Shown: positions 11,128-26,094, counted from the first letter of the stretch. The stretch is 64,000 nucleotides of DNA from Silene conica (GCA_029255685.2 CM055319.2:34063068-34127067), one strand, 5' to 3'. Notes: generated by a model not told the origin, from the letters alone. Numbers and translations are program-made.

Positions 11128-12963
11128 GTAGTTAATGATGATATTTGTCTTGTTTGTGTCTTACCCCTCCTAATAGCTTGCACCGTTTGATGTCACCTTG
11201 TTAGGGTTCTTGCTTGCAAGGACCCGGAAGTCTAGGCTTAATGACCAAGTTTCGACCACCTTGTGAGACCGTGTTAGACCTTGACTCGACCTAGGACCGA
11301 CATTAGCTACTCCAATGTGAGGATAGAGCCTCCTTTATAGTCGGACCATCAAACCGACTCAGTTTAGGATTGTGAGTAGTCCTCCTTACGTGGTTTGTTA
11401 TGTCTATACGCATAAGTATGGCGCTCGTTCCTTATTTCCGTGTTAATGTTCATGTGCATGTGAGACAACTTTTGTTCCAAATAAATCAACTTCACATTTG
11501 CCAAATTAGCCTTGTTTTGACCCTTGCATCTTATTCCCTCTTTTGTTTAACCACTTTGAGCCTTAGCCTATTCATTTGGCCTTAACCTCTAAATGAACTA
11601 CATCCCCAAAAACACCCTTCCTTGATCAAGAATGGTTGCTTTTGTGGTACTTTGTTGGTGGTAGAGTCGGGATTTAGATGTTGGTTGGTGTACTCTTCCG
11701 TTGTGGTCACTACTTGTTGTTTTCTTGGTGAATGGAGGTTTGAGAAAAAGAAAATCAAAGAAAAAAAATGAAAAAAGAAAGAAAATAGAAAATCAAAGAA
11801 AAAAGTTGAAAAAGTTTTGAAAAATCCAAAAAGAAAAGTGTATATATATGTTTTGAAAGAGGAAAAGGCTAGCAACAAGTCCCTTCCATCAAGGGGACAT
11901 AGAAAAAGTCGTTGCTATAATAATGTGGTCTTTTGATGTTTTCGGGTTTACACAATTTTTGCATTTGATTTGGTTTTCAAGTCTTATGTTAGGGTGTAGA
12001 CGTTGTTCGGTGTTTCTAATAATGACCACTTTGTTTAAGGTTGTGATGGGTTCGTTTTTTCCAAAGTAAGTTGGGGTTTATGCAATTTTTGCTTGGTTTT
12101 GTGAAAACCAAAGTTAGGGCATAGACGTTGCTTAGTTGTTGTAATAAGGAGTTGTGTTTATTATGGCAATCATTCTTGTTTTTTAGCCTCAAATTCTAGA
12201 ACGGTGCTTGCACTAAACCATTTTCACCCAACCCAAGCCCCGTTGCATCCTTGTTATTGTTCTCATAGTGTGCATTTGCATTTTGTCATGGATTTTTGGA
12301 TGGAGTACCATTCTAGATTACGGGCATGCTTCGCAAGTTGAGGTAGGTGAGTGATTTTGGTTACTTTTTGTCACTAAAATCACCCCCTTTTTTTTCCTTG
12401 TGTGTTGAATGTCACCCGTGAGAGTCGGTACTTAGGGTTCTTTTATCGGTTATGGGTCTTGCATGGAGTCGAATCATGCGTGTGTCGTGTCATTCTTGGA
12501 AGTATAGCTTAGTACTTCCGTTTGCCCGCCTTGAATTAGTTTCTTGGTCTTTGGTGATGTCATTTTTGGTTGCTTGAGCTTGATTTAGGGGTTTGACACC
12601 GTGGTTGGACTTTGAGTCGGCATCCTCCGCTATAGATCGACCTCCCTTGTTTAGTTTTTCAAAACCCCGCTTGAATGAGGCAAGCGGTTGTCTTTTCCTT
12701 TTTCCGATCCATGTTGCTTGTTTATATGTGTTTTGTTTTGACTTGTTTGCATCAAAAAATTTGTAGCAAGACCAAACTTGCCTTGCAATAGGGCGTTCTC
12801 CCTCATGAATGTCAAATTGTGAGTTGAAAGGGCTACGGGTGTAGCTAAACCCGATTCGGCTTCTAGTTAGCTTAGTTAGTTTGTTTCTTTGTTTTCGAAT
12901 AAGGGTTATGTAGTTACTTGATCTCTTACTCGAGGACGAGTAAGGTTTAAGTGTGGGGAATTC
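11128..12963 (+). other. Non-coding interior and PPT of the Athila-type element
   Basis: No domain is recognisable between gag and the right LTR. There is a purine-rich stretch (about 11740-11850) and an imperfect duplication of about 130 bases (near 11943 and 12072, with CAATTTTTGC and GTTAGGGYRTAGACGTTG). It ends with CTCGAGGACGAGTAAGG and the purine tract AAGTGTGGGGAATTC directly before the LTR start at 12964, the normal Athila/Tat PPT setting. Confidence 0.7.
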
Positions 12964-15054
12964 TGATGAGCTCTATTTTGGTCATAATTTTCATTGCTTT
13001 TTCTTCATTTTCGGTCTCGATTCGACCTCGTTTTGCGTGCCTTTGATCGTTTTTATGCCCGTTACCTCGACTATTCCTATTTGATTCACATTTTGTAGGT
13101 ATTGTGGCGGGGGTGAAGAAACGGGAGCAAACGAGACGAATTTGGAACGAAATATGAAGAAACCTCTCCAGTGCCTCCCAGCCGGCGGCCGGTAGGCCGG
13201 CTGGGGACCTTGACTTGACTTTTTGGCAAAAATGAGCATAGGTTACAGGAATTCTAAGTTGGTATCTCAGCCGGTCACCAACCGGCGGCCGGTAGGCCGG
13301 CTGGTGACCCAATCCTATACTTAGCCAATTTTCGTAAATTGAAGAAAGCAAGTTTTTGGGCAGATTCTTACAAAAGGGTTCCCAGCCGGTGGCCGGAATA
13401 TGCCGTCACTACCGGCCTTCAAACAAGATTTTTAAACCCGAAGAAAAGTAGTATTTAGTTCGGGGTCGAACACGAAGATGGTGGGGAAATTGAATAGTTA
13501 CGTTCTAATTAAGGCTTGAGTCGGGGGTAATAGTTTGGTTTTGAAATGGCTAACAACTAAAGATAAATGAAAGCAAATATGTTAAGATTAAATTGATGAT
13601 AAGGAGAACTAGGGTGTCGGGGGTCACTTAGGTAAGTCGTAAGATAAGGTCTTGTGTCACTTCTATGGTAAGTCTAGGGTCGTCTCTTCTCTCGAGTCGA
13701 CTACCCTTAGGTCAAGACTAGTCCTAGCTTTCGCTACAAACCAAGCTAACCTAACACATAAACATGCTAATGAAACTCAAGACCATCGTCTAAAGCAAAC
13801 AAAGCGAAGACTAATACCCAACCGTCGTTGAGGCAATTCGTCGAACACGTAACATGCAAGATGTGAAAACTTAACCAAAGAGGCAAACAAGACTAACCCT
13901 AAGCATTTTTCATGGCTACTAACTACCCAATCAAACCCCTAACCCTAGAATGAAACTACTCACACATGATTAAGAAGGAAATATGAACAAATGAGGAATT
14001 GATGCTAAACATGTTGTATTATGATGAAAGTAAACAAATGAACAAGAAAACTTAAACAAAATGAAATAACTAAGTAAAGAGAGGAAAGATTATACCAACA
14101 AGTTGATTACAGGGAAGAACTTTGATTACAAGAGAAGAGTCTTCTCAAACCCTCCAAATTACAACCAAAAATCCTCTAACAATGGCTAAGAACAATACTA
14201 GGAAAATGACTAAAGAAGGATTATCAAGAACTAAAAGATTAAGCTAAAATCTAAGAAAGGATTAAAGTTTTTAAGAGAGTTTTGATGGCTAAGAGTATCT
14301 TAATGGAACAGTAAAAACCCTAAAAATATCTCAAATGTTGTGTCTAAAAGTGCGTTGTAATAAATGACACAAGTGCGGGTTTATATAGAGTGCGAATTTC
14401 TGAAATATGACTCTCAGCCGGTCCACCGGCTGCCGGCCTGGGACCGGTTAAAAGTCCAAATGTAAACTTCTGAAACTCTTCTTCTTTTCTTCAACAAGTA
14501 CAATGATCTTCAGCCGACCGGCCGGCTGCCGGTCGGGTACCGGCTGGGAGGCTTCTTTGATCATTCTGACTTTTTTCTTCATTTTTTCAATATGTACAGG
14601 TACCACCAGCAAGTGGATCGGCTGGGAACCCTTTTGTAAGAATCTGCCCAAAAATTTGTTTTCTTCAATTTACGAAAATTGGCTAAGTATAGGATTGGGT
14701 CACCAGCCGGCCTACCGGCCGCCGGTTGGTGACCGGCTGAGATACCAACTTAGAATTCCTGTAACATATGCTCTTTTTTGCCAAAAGTCAAGTCAAGGTC
14801 CCCTGCCGGCCTACCGGCCGCCGGCTGGGAGGCACTGGAGAGGTTTCTTCATAATTTCTTCATATTTCGTTCCAAATTCGTCTCGTTTGCTCCCGTTTCT
14901 TCGCCCCCCGCCACAATACCTACAAAATGTGAATCAAATAGGAATAGTCGAGGTAACGGGCATAAAAACGATCAAAGGCACGCAAAACGAGGTCGAATCG
15001 GGACCGAAAATGAAGAAAAAGCAATGAAAATTATGACCAAAATAGAGCTCATCA
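12964..15054. repeat. Right LTR end: short direct LTR piece joined to an inverted LTR
   Basis: 12964-13394 repeats the first part of the left LTR in plus orientation. From about 13390 the sequence is the reverse complement of the LTR, from its 3' end (GGCCGGAATATGCC) back to its 5' end (GAGCTCATCA at 15054). The two parts meet at a shared TGGCC. The outer end abuts TTGTG, the same five bases that precede the left LTR. GC palindromic modules of the LTR appear in both parts. Confidence 0.85.
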
Positions 15055-15375
15055 TTGTGGCACATATTATAATTACCGACATTCGGATTTTCCTGAGCCT
15101 AGAAGTAGTTTTGTTTCGATTTAGGAGTATCGGTTATTATTCATACTTGTTGCTCCTAATTATTAAAAAAAAATGTGATACAATGTTTTCCCAGTAAATT
15201 ATCCCTCTTCCTTGTGGTGGTCACAAGCTTGTGACATCTCCAACCATTTCCCACTTGTATTTTGTGTCACGTCACAAGCTTGTGACAAAGTTTGTCCGCC
15301 ACAAATATAAATTTGTGTTTATCATAGATTACCCGGTTACAAAGACCACATTTATGTCTGATACTTCATATAAAG

Positions 15376-16394
15376 CAGGGGCGAACCCAGAATTTTTTAT
15401 TCGGTGTAGCAAAATTTATAAACCGTTCTATTCTAAAATTTGTAGACCATCGTATTCTGAAATTTATAGACAGTCTTATTCTAAAATTAGTAGACCGTCT
15501 TATTCTAAAATTTATAGACGTGTTATTCTAAAACTTGTACAAATAAAATAACAAAACTAGAAGGACAAATAAAGCAATTAATTAATTGTTGACAGTACTT
15601 TAAGGACTTTTGGCTTCTCGAGAAGCTTTTGTCCAGTGTCATTTTATCTCCCCCATAAATCAATTTACTTCCCACTTCCCAGACCCCAATTCCCATTTTC
15701 CTTCAATATTTACCAATTCAATTTACAATTACCACTACCGACTACCGTTCCCAGACCCGAATCCTAATCTCAAATCATTGATTCACTTCCCCTTATTGAG
15801 TTCCATACAATTTTTCTAAACTTTAGCTACCCAAATACCTAATTACAAATACAAATATACAATCTACAAAGCATAATAACAACATTCAATCAATTGATTA
15901 CCCAATTACAAATATCAGATTACATTACAAATGAGATTAAATTGCTAAAAACGGCATATAAGAGGTAGCATTTGTCCAGTTTGAAATTACCTGACGGATT
16001 AGTGGTGTTGGGGCGATGCGATTATGACTCGATTGTCGGCGGCGAGTCTGCTTCAGTCACTTCCGTTGGAACATTGCCATAGTAATTAAGAATTAAGAGT
16101 TTTGGGTTTTGGAAAGGTATGGAAATTAAACCAAATATATAGATGGAAAAGAGAAAGTTTACTAAGTTATGGAGATTGATTTTGATATTGTGTTAAACAG
16201 GGAAATAATTAATTCATACATCACAATTTTAGGAATATGGGGAAGATTATTTAGGAATTTGATTAACTGATTTAGGGGAGAATAATAAACAAAAGATTAT
16301 TTTTTTTGGTGTGGCAAATTTTTCTATCGGGAGGGTTTATTTTTTTTTTGGTGTAGCAGTTGCTACACCATGCCAGACCGTGGGTCCGCCCCTG
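15376..16394. mobile_element. Non-autonomous hAT element (MITE)
   Basis: Ends CAGGGGCG...CGCCCCTG form the classic hAT terminal inverted repeat (CAGGGGCGRACCCA type), extended by a shared GGTGTAGCA word further in. It is flanked by a perfect 8-bp duplication ATATAAAG (15368-15375 and 16395-16402). At 1019 bp it has no transposase; the only longer frames are chance. Left inside is a short array of TTATTCTAAAATTTATAGACC units (15410-15530). Confidence 0.93.
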
Positions 16395-16402
16395 ATATAA
16401 AG

Positions 16403-18221
16403 CATGTTTAAAGTACGTAACTTGTGGTAGACTCAATATGTTAGCCAATATTTCAACCGGAGTCGTGTTTCTTCTATCAACCAAATTTTTTGGAGGTATT
16501 AACTCTTAACTCCGTTTCATCTAACATACACCAATGTCATATATATAGTATATAAAAGTAGCTTAATTATCTTCTTAGATTAAAACTTTATCTTACAAAC
16601 TCAATTTTTTATATTTTTTTGGTGACAAATAATAAATAAATAAATTTAAACCTAATACATTGACCTAAAATTAAAAAACGTTTGTACTGATGAATGATGA
16701 CAATGTCGAGTACTCGCTACTCGATTAGAAATGAGGAGTAATACAACTAAAATTTTGTCCACCTCTCACGCACTTTTGTCGACGATTTAGCATTACCCTA
16801 AACAAAATATATGACAAATAGAATTGTCACACACAATTGATTTATTCAACTATATTTTATATAGTAGTATCATTTATTCAACTATTTTATATGGCAAATA
16901 GTCTTTCACATTGCTTCAAAGTTTTTTGTGAAAACTTTGATTCCTTGTAAGAGTGGAAGTATAATAATCATCATGTATGTATAATGTATGTGTTTTGTGT
17001 AGAAGTGTATTTAAATCAAAATTTTATTTTCGTATCTTGTATATGTTCTCCTCTCTAATTACTTAAATTTGAAACTTCTAGCATTATCTTATCAAGTATT
17101 TCAGTTATGTTCGATTTTTTCACATTGTTCGAAAGTCAAAGATCGGCATCTATAAAGATAGAGATACTAAAAAAACAATAAACAAAAATATGTATGAACA
17201 AAGGGGTAATAAAACTAAAGTTATAAAATAGAAATAATGTTGAAAAAGAATCTTCATAAATAAGAATAATTTGTTCAGAAGGAGTGTTAATCATTAATCC
17301 CTTAACAATTATGTAGTTAATTTATAAAAAGGACAATGGCTAAAAAATTGCAAAGCTATAGCAAAGTAAAATAATAAAAGTCTAAATTTCTCAAAATGGA
17401 GCGAGTAAAATACGTCAGAATATCTCAAGAGTAATATACTCATATAGTCATATAATGTCATGTCCTTAGTAATAATGAACATTGAAATAGCACCAGCCCA
17501 TAATACTCAAATCTCCAATTCATTAGTCTTATTAAGTGCATGCGCTATATTAATAGCTTGCCATAGAACAAAAAAGGCGTACATTAATATTCATTAATAA
17601 TTTTGATTCAATATGCTTGATGTATTTGTTAAATTAGTAGGTTTTGTGAGACAAAAACTTCAGTGCATCTGTATAAAGATATTGCTGAGACACCGTCTCT
17701 TTGAAGTTTTTGTATAATTTAAAATTGGAAGAAGCAATTATAGTTGCATAAAAAGAAAACATGTCAAAAATATAATATCAATAAAATAAACCATACCTGC
17801 TCTAAGAATAATAAATTATTTAATGATTTTTCATCCATGAATTCGACCATAACATGTGCCCAACTTATATTGTACCTGAAATTTCAACACAAATTATTAA
17901 TACAAAAATGATAATTTTCTCAATAAATAAACATCTATATGATGCTATACAAAAATAAGTATACACATATACACAAGTCACAAACTATAAAGAAGAAAAA
18001 AGAGAACCATCAAAGCTATCAATTAAAAAAATTCATAAAATTTGAACTACGCGTTTAGGTCATATGTGTGTGTCAAATGACCATATATAAAAAAAATCCT
18101 CATAGGCTTATAATGAGGAGGAAAAGGAAGATCCATGGTGCATATATATACACAAAGAGTCTCTATTTCAATATAATACAAAAATCACCAAATGTATGTA
18201 AATGTCAACTTCGCATTGTTT

Positions 18222-18226
<5 letters not shown>
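16403..18226. other. Gene-free AT-rich stretch
   Basis: I see no gene, clear repeat end or RNA gene here. It contains only short A/T runs and chance frames. It reads as old intergenic sequence up to the first (TA)n tract at 18227. Confidence 0.5.

Positions 18227-18306
<80 letters not shown>
18227..18306. repeat. (TA)n microsatellite
   Basis: About 40 TA units form the left border of the element chain. Confidence 0.97.

Positions 18307-20945
<2,639 letters not shown>

Positions 20946-21026
<81 letters not shown>
20946..21026. repeat. (TA)n microsatellite
   Basis: About 40 TA units between elements B1 and A2. Confidence 0.97.
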
Positions 21027-21029
<3 letters not shown>

Positions 21030-23393
21030 GGATCGGGTGAGAACGATTATACGGTGCATACGGTGAGAACGAGTCACGTCCGTTGCATTAAAACACAATC
21101 AACGGTTAAGAAATACCCACAACCCACATTCTAGATAGATTTTTTGACGGAGTAGATAATTTTTTTTTTTTTTTACCTTTTTACATAAAATTAGATACTT
21201 TTTTACGGAGTAAATACTTTTTTTTTTACCTTTTTACGTAAACCTATATACATTTTTTTGACGGAGTAGATACATTTTTTTTACTTTTTTACGTAGACCT
21301 AGATACATTTTTTGACGGAGTAGATACATTTTTTTTTTACTTTTTTTACATAAACCTAGATACATTTTTTGAAAGAGTAGATACATTTTTTTTACTTTTT
21401 TTACATAAACCTAGATACATTTTTTGAAGTAGTATATACATTTTTTTTTTACTTTTTTACGTAAACCTAGTTACATTTTTTGACGAAGTAGATACATTTT
21501 TTTTTACTTTTTTTATATAAACCTAGATACATTTTTTGAATGAGTAGATACATTTTTTTTTTTACTATTTTACATAAACCTAGATACATTTTTTGAAGGA
21601 GTAGATACATTTTTTTTACTTTTTTACGTAAACCTAGATACATTTTTTGACGGAGTAGATACATTTTTTTACTTTTTTTACATAAACCTAGATACATTTT
21701 TTGAAGGAGTAGATACATTTTTTTTTTACTTTTTTTACATAAACCTAGATACATTTTTTGACGGAGTAGATACATTTTTTTTTACCTTTTTTTTTTGGGT
21801 GTAAATGTGAGTATATTATATATCAAAAAGAGATAGATACAAGATGTAACCATGACCCAAGACATCAAGTCTCAGCAGCATATCAGACATAGGACAACAT
21901 AGAAAGAAAATCAACAGACTAGACCCAAAGGACTCTATCTATCTTCTTTCCTGCAATGACTTTTAATCTATTTTTAACTTCATGCTCAATATGTGTAGCC
22001 AAGTTTTCTGGTTTAAATAGGGTTCCATCAAACCACGCCTTATTCCTTTGGTGCCAAATATTATAGTGATAAGCATTGATAAGGACTGCAAAGCATTTCC
22101 ATTGGACTGTTTGAGTTGTTGCTGATATCATGATTTGAACAGAAGGCATGTCCTTCCCCAGCCATGTTGTTATGTGTTCTCTGACTTTGCAACTGTAGAT
22201 GCAGTTGTTGAAGATATGATCTATGGTTTCTGTGGCATTTTGGCACATAGTACACAGATCATCAGTACTACATCCAAGCTGGTGTAGTTTCTGTTTTGTA
22301 TTCAGGGCAATATGGCCAGTAAGCCATGTAGTGATAGAGTGTTTAGGTATGTTCCATGAATTCCAAATAAGAGCAGCCCAAGGGAATTGAGGTCTGGACG
22401 TTCTTTTTACGTAAACCTAGATACATTTTTTGACGGAGTAGATACATTTTTTTTATTTTTTACTTTTTTTACGTAAACTTAGATACATTTTTTGGAGGAG
22501 TAGATACATTTTTTTTTTTACTTTTTTTTACCTAAACCTAGATACATTTTTTGACGGAATAGATACATTTTTTTTAACTTTTTTACATAAACGTAAATAT
22601 ATTTTTGGACGGAGTAGATATATTTTATTTTGACGGAGTAGATACATTATTTTTACTTTTTTACATATACCTAGATACATTTTTTAACGGAGTAGATACA
22701 TTTTTTTTACTTAAACCTAGATACATTTTTTGACGGAGTAGATAAATTGGTCCATTTGAGGAACGGAAACTGTCCAGATATTCATAATATCGTTGTTCAA
22801 ATTGCCGATGGTCCTGCGCAACAAAAACATCAAGAAAACTATTAACCTCAACATTGTCTTCAAACTTTCAAAGGTTTTCTAACTTCTGTAAACCTATAAG
22901 AGAAGGAAATGCATTTTTTGTTTACAGAAATAAGGAAAACAATTATAAATTGCCAAACAAACGTTTATCAAGGATCCTAGAGTACAACTTCACACCGCAC
23001 AGTTTGCATAAAAATATTTTAGTGTGTGGCAATCATAGTGATTACAAAGCCTTCCCTAAGAGATAGAAGCCAATACCCAAAATTTATTGTTTAAATTTTA
23101 AGTGATCAACTCCTACCTGCAGAGACAGAATATATGCAACTTGACATTTTAATACACTGCATTTGTTTCGAACTTTCGGTACAATAAAAGGGAAGGAAAA
23201 CAACGGTGTTTTCCAATCAAATATTGTCTATGTTGGAAAGTTTTAGTTTGTTTTGTAGGAATAAAAAAATTGAGCCCTAAATTTCCCTTGGTTTAATTTA
23301 AAATTTAATCTTAGCCTTTCAATTAACTCTCATCTAATGGAGGAGAGTCGTTCTCACCGTATGCACCGAATGGTCGTTCTCACCGGATCTTGC

Positions 23394-23396
<3 letters not shown>
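21027..23396 (+). mobile_element. TA-flanked element, family A, copy 2, with LINE insertion
   Basis: The left end (GGATCGGGTGAGAACG...ACGGTGAGAACG) and right end (CTCACCGTATGCACCGAATG...GGATCTTGCCTC at 23396) match copy 1. The first 100 bases after the left end also match copy 1. The minisatellite (21130-22745) is interrupted by a LINE 3' fragment at 21794-22400. The segment 22750-23340 is not shared with copies 1 or 3. Confidence 0.82.
21794..22400 (-). pseudogene. 5'-truncated LINE fragment (zf-RVT domain and 3' end)
   Basis: On the minus strand one frame is open from about 22395 to 21919. It reads like the zf-RVT domain at the end of plant L1-type reverse transcriptase proteins: FPWAALIWNSWNIPKHS, TWLTGHIALNTKQKL, the Cys/His set CTMCQNATETIDHIFNNC, and WHQRNKAWFDG. 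The stop is followed by a short 3' UTR and a poly(A), seen as T-rich sequence at 21780-21797 on the plus strand. The 5' part (endonuclease, RT) is absent, as usual for target-primed insertion. It sits inside the family A minisatellite. The domain call is firm; the clade is inferred. Confidence 0.85.

Positions 23397-23428
<32 letters not shown>
23397..23428. repeat. (TA)n microsatellite
   Basis: About 16 TA units between elements A2 and B2. Confidence 0.95.
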
Positions 23429-23432
<4 letters not shown>

Positions 23433-23984
23433 TGGGATCCTATGAGAACCACCAATATAATGAGAACCATGAGAACTCTACCTTACGGACTTTTTTTAAA
23501 AAAATTAATGACATATTTGGTTTCGGCATGGAATTTTATGGCTAGAGAACATATTTCTTGGTCTAGAAAATATATATACTAGTCGGAAATGAAGGTGAGA
23601 TACGTTTTATTAATTTTCATGCACCTACTACCAATTTTTACGTATTTATCATTTTTCATGCACCTAGAACTCGTTTTAATGCACGTAGAGCCTATTATTT
23701 CATGCACCTAGTAATCATTTTCATGCATGTAAAAAATTTCATGCACGTAGTGGTTGTTTTCGTGCATTTATAACTGTTTTAGTATGCCTAATTGTATTTT
23801 GGTACACTAAGTATATATTTTGTTAATAAAATCAAAAAAAATTGTTTAATGATACTAAAGTGTGTATTTAAATAAGCTAAACTAATGTTAAATGATCCAA
23901 CGAAACTTTCGAAGCGAGATATGGTGGAGATTTAGTGAGGGTTCTCATGGTTCTCATTATAAGGGTGGTTCTCACCGGATCCCG

Positions 23985-23988
<4 letters not shown>
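23429..23988 (+). mobile_element. TA-flanked element, family B, copy 2
   Basis: About 560 bp. The left end has ATGAGAACC at 23442, 23460 and (as ATGAGAACT) 23469. The right end has GGTTCTCATGGTTCTCATT then GGTGGTTCTCACCGGATCCC. It matches copy 1 in inverse orientation. Non-coding, with short internal repeats (CATGCACCTAG words). Confidence 0.85.

Positions 23989-24020
<32 letters not shown>
23989..24020. repeat. (TA)n microsatellite
   Basis: About 16 TA units between elements B2 and D. Confidence 0.95.
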
Positions 24021-24023
<3 letters not shown>

Positions 24024-24771
24024 AATCACGTGAGGCACCCCTCTTAGGGTGAGGCGGCTGGACTCATTCAATACCGTCAGATTCTAAAACTACAGATGCA
24101 CTAGATGATGCCAAGTGTCCATATAAAATCCCAACTAACCCACGTTCCCCTTCAATTTACTTCAATTCACGGTCATTCCATCCTCTTTACTTTCTCTCTC
24201 TAAACCCTCTCTCTCAAACTCGTGTTCTTCAGCTCGTCTTAGCCGTTAACTCGCATTACGATCTCCATTTTATCACTCATATTTTGATCGTGATCATCAT
24301 CATCCTAATTTATTGACGATGGAAGCTCCATTACAGAAGTATTTATTCACCATAACGTGAGTGAAGGTTACCTGCGTTTTATGAATGTACCCATTTCTGT
24401 TTTCGCTCTGTTGCCTTATTACTGGTTTTTGGTATTATTTTAGGTTGTCCAGAGTAAGTTAGGCCATTCTCCTCAAGACATCATAGCTTCTGTTACCTCT
24501 TCCGACTCATAAGTAGTCGAATCCACGAAGAAAATTCTGTTTCAATTTCAAACATTTTTGTTGACTTTTGAGGCAAGCTTTCATTCCCTAGTTTTGACTT
24601 TATATAGTACTAGTAGCACTTTTTTCTTTCCTGGTTTGGAGAGCTAGAGGGACAGTTTCTGATACGGATGGCTTTCAAACCCAGGTCATTAGTATCAACA
24701 CTCAATGGCTTTACCACCTTTATTCTGCATGAATTACAGGATATATGAACAACTAGTAAGTCTTGCTTGTG

Positions 24772-25505
24772 ACGGGTCATCATTTGTGACGGATATTTTG
24801 TGAAATAAAATGGATACAAAATGAGTTAGTGGAGAAAGGGTGTAACACCCCAAGAGTATGAGAGGAAAGATGTCCCACATCGGTAGAATGTGAGGCTTAT
24901 GATATGTTTATAATAACTTCCACCCACCACTTAGTAACAAGGCCTTGTGCTTTTGGGCTTAAGTGAGGACAAGTATTTGGCCCAAAGGTACACATCCCAT
25001 CTTATTGGGATTGTGTTACGACGGTGGCGGGCCGGGTTGTTACAAATGGTATCAGAGCGACCCTGCGACCGTGTGGTGAACCTGTAGTCGGGAGTACCCG
25101 GGTCACACACCTAGCGGGGGAGGATTCTGGCCCTGGTTGTGGTCAAGGTTGAGGCACCACGAGGACGTTGTGTTCTTTAAGTGGGGGAGTTTGTAACACC
25201 CCAAGAGTATGAGAGGAAAGATGTCCCACATCGGTAGATAGTGAGGCTTGTGATATGTTTATAACAACTTCCACCCACCACTTAGTAACAAGGCCTTGTG
25301 CTTTTGGGCTTAAGTGAGGACAAGTATTTGGCCCAAAGGTACACATCCCATCTTATTGGGATTGTGTTACGACGGTGGCGGGCCGGGTTGTTACAAAGGG
25401 GACCACATGAATAGTGTCGGAGAGAGAGAAAAAGTGGTATTTTGTTAGAGGAAACGGTATCCGTCACAAGCTTGTGACGGATACCGCCGTCACAAATGAG
25501 AATTT
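24772..25505. mobile_element. MITE with CATTTGTGACGG ends, split by a TRIM
   Basis: The left side reads TCATCATTTGTGACGGATAT; the right side is its inverted form, with CCGTCACAAATGAGAA and a palindromic CCGTCACAAGCTTGTGACGG just inside. Without the TRIM and duplicated bases it is about 170-180 bp. The same words occur at 5974-6003 and 15222-15310. Family and exact ends are uncertain. Confidence 0.5.
24841..25395 (+). mobile_element. TRIM, complete, plus strand
   Basis: LTRs at 24841-25044 and 25192-25395 (204 bp each, only a few differences) flank 147 bp with a PBS (TGGTATCAGAGCG, from 25048) and a PPT (AAGTGGGGGAGTTT). The target duplication is AAGGG (24836-24840 and 25396-25400). It is the same family as the copy at 7114-7667. 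There is no coding sequence. Confidence 0.95.
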
Positions 25506-25639
25506 GTGATGAACAAATAGGCTACCATTATTTTTTTTGGGTTTCAGAATGTGGAGTTTGTTGATTGCTTAGTTGGTGTTTCTAAAATTGTTATGATTCA
25601 CGTTTTCTTAAGGGCAAATAAGAAAAAGAAATTTCATAA

Positions 25640-25935
25640 ATATTTGATTTTGTGAAAGTTAGATTAGATTATGTGAATCTTAGACCTGATTTTGTGAAAC
25701 CTAAAATTAATTTTGTGAAGCCTAGAAAAGATTATGTGAATCTTAGACCTCACTTTGTGAAACCTGGAGTTGATTTTGTGAAGCTTAGACTAGATTATGT
25801 GAATCCTAAACCTAACTTTGTGAAACCTGATTTTGTCAATCCTAGACTAAATTATGTGAAACCTAGACCTAATTTTGTGAAACCTGATTTTGTCATACAT
25901 AGACCTAATTTTGTGAAACCTGGACTTAAATTGGT
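25640..25935 (+). repeat. Array of about 21-bp units, TTTTGTGAAACCTAGACCT type
   Basis: About 13 units of 18-24 bp, mostly in multiples of three. A 131-residue frame (25652-26047) therefore runs through it with a peptide repeat such as LRPDFVKP, KPNFVKP, RLNYVKP. I know no protein family for this and see no promoter or intron structure, so I annotate it as a repeat that happens to be open. Confidence 0.8.
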
Positions 25936-26026
25936 TAATGTCATAGTAAGAAATAATTATATGAAGTTGTATCATGTTTCATATGTTTGTTATTTGTTGA
26001 TACATAATTTACTGTTTATCCTATAT

Positions 26027-26094
26027 CATCTATTAGCTCAAAAGTAGAGCACGGTGCTATTGCGCAAAGTGTCGGTTCGAGTCCCACATAGATG
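26027..26094 (+). pseudogene. tRNA-like sequence, degenerate
   Basis: Perfect 7-bp acceptor arms (CATCTAT at 26027 and ATAGATG at 26088), a D arm (GCTC...GAGC) with an A-box-like TAGCTCAAAAGTAGAGC, and a B box GGTTCGAGTCC are all in place. The anticodon arm does not pair, the T stem has a mismatch, and the length (68) is a few bases short. It is followed by an A run. A decayed tRNA or tRNA-derived retroposon head is likely; a working tRNA is unlikely. Confidence 0.55.

Larger units (their letters stand above)
6740..15054 (+). mobile_element. Athila-type Ty3/gypsy element, gag only, with inverted right LTR
   Basis: Left LTR 6740-8995, tRNA-Asp PBS at 8999, a gag region, a long non-coding interior, a PPT at 12949-12963, then a plus-oriented LTR start (12964-13394) joined to an inverted LTR (13390-15054). 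The whole unit is flanked by the 5-bp duplication TTGTG (6735-6739 and 15055-15059). PBS, gag type and PPT context (GAGGACGAGTAAGG...GTGTGGGGA) point to the Athila/Tat branch. No protease, RT or integrase is visible, so it looks non-autonomous. The gag is broken in about two places. Confidence 0.85.
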
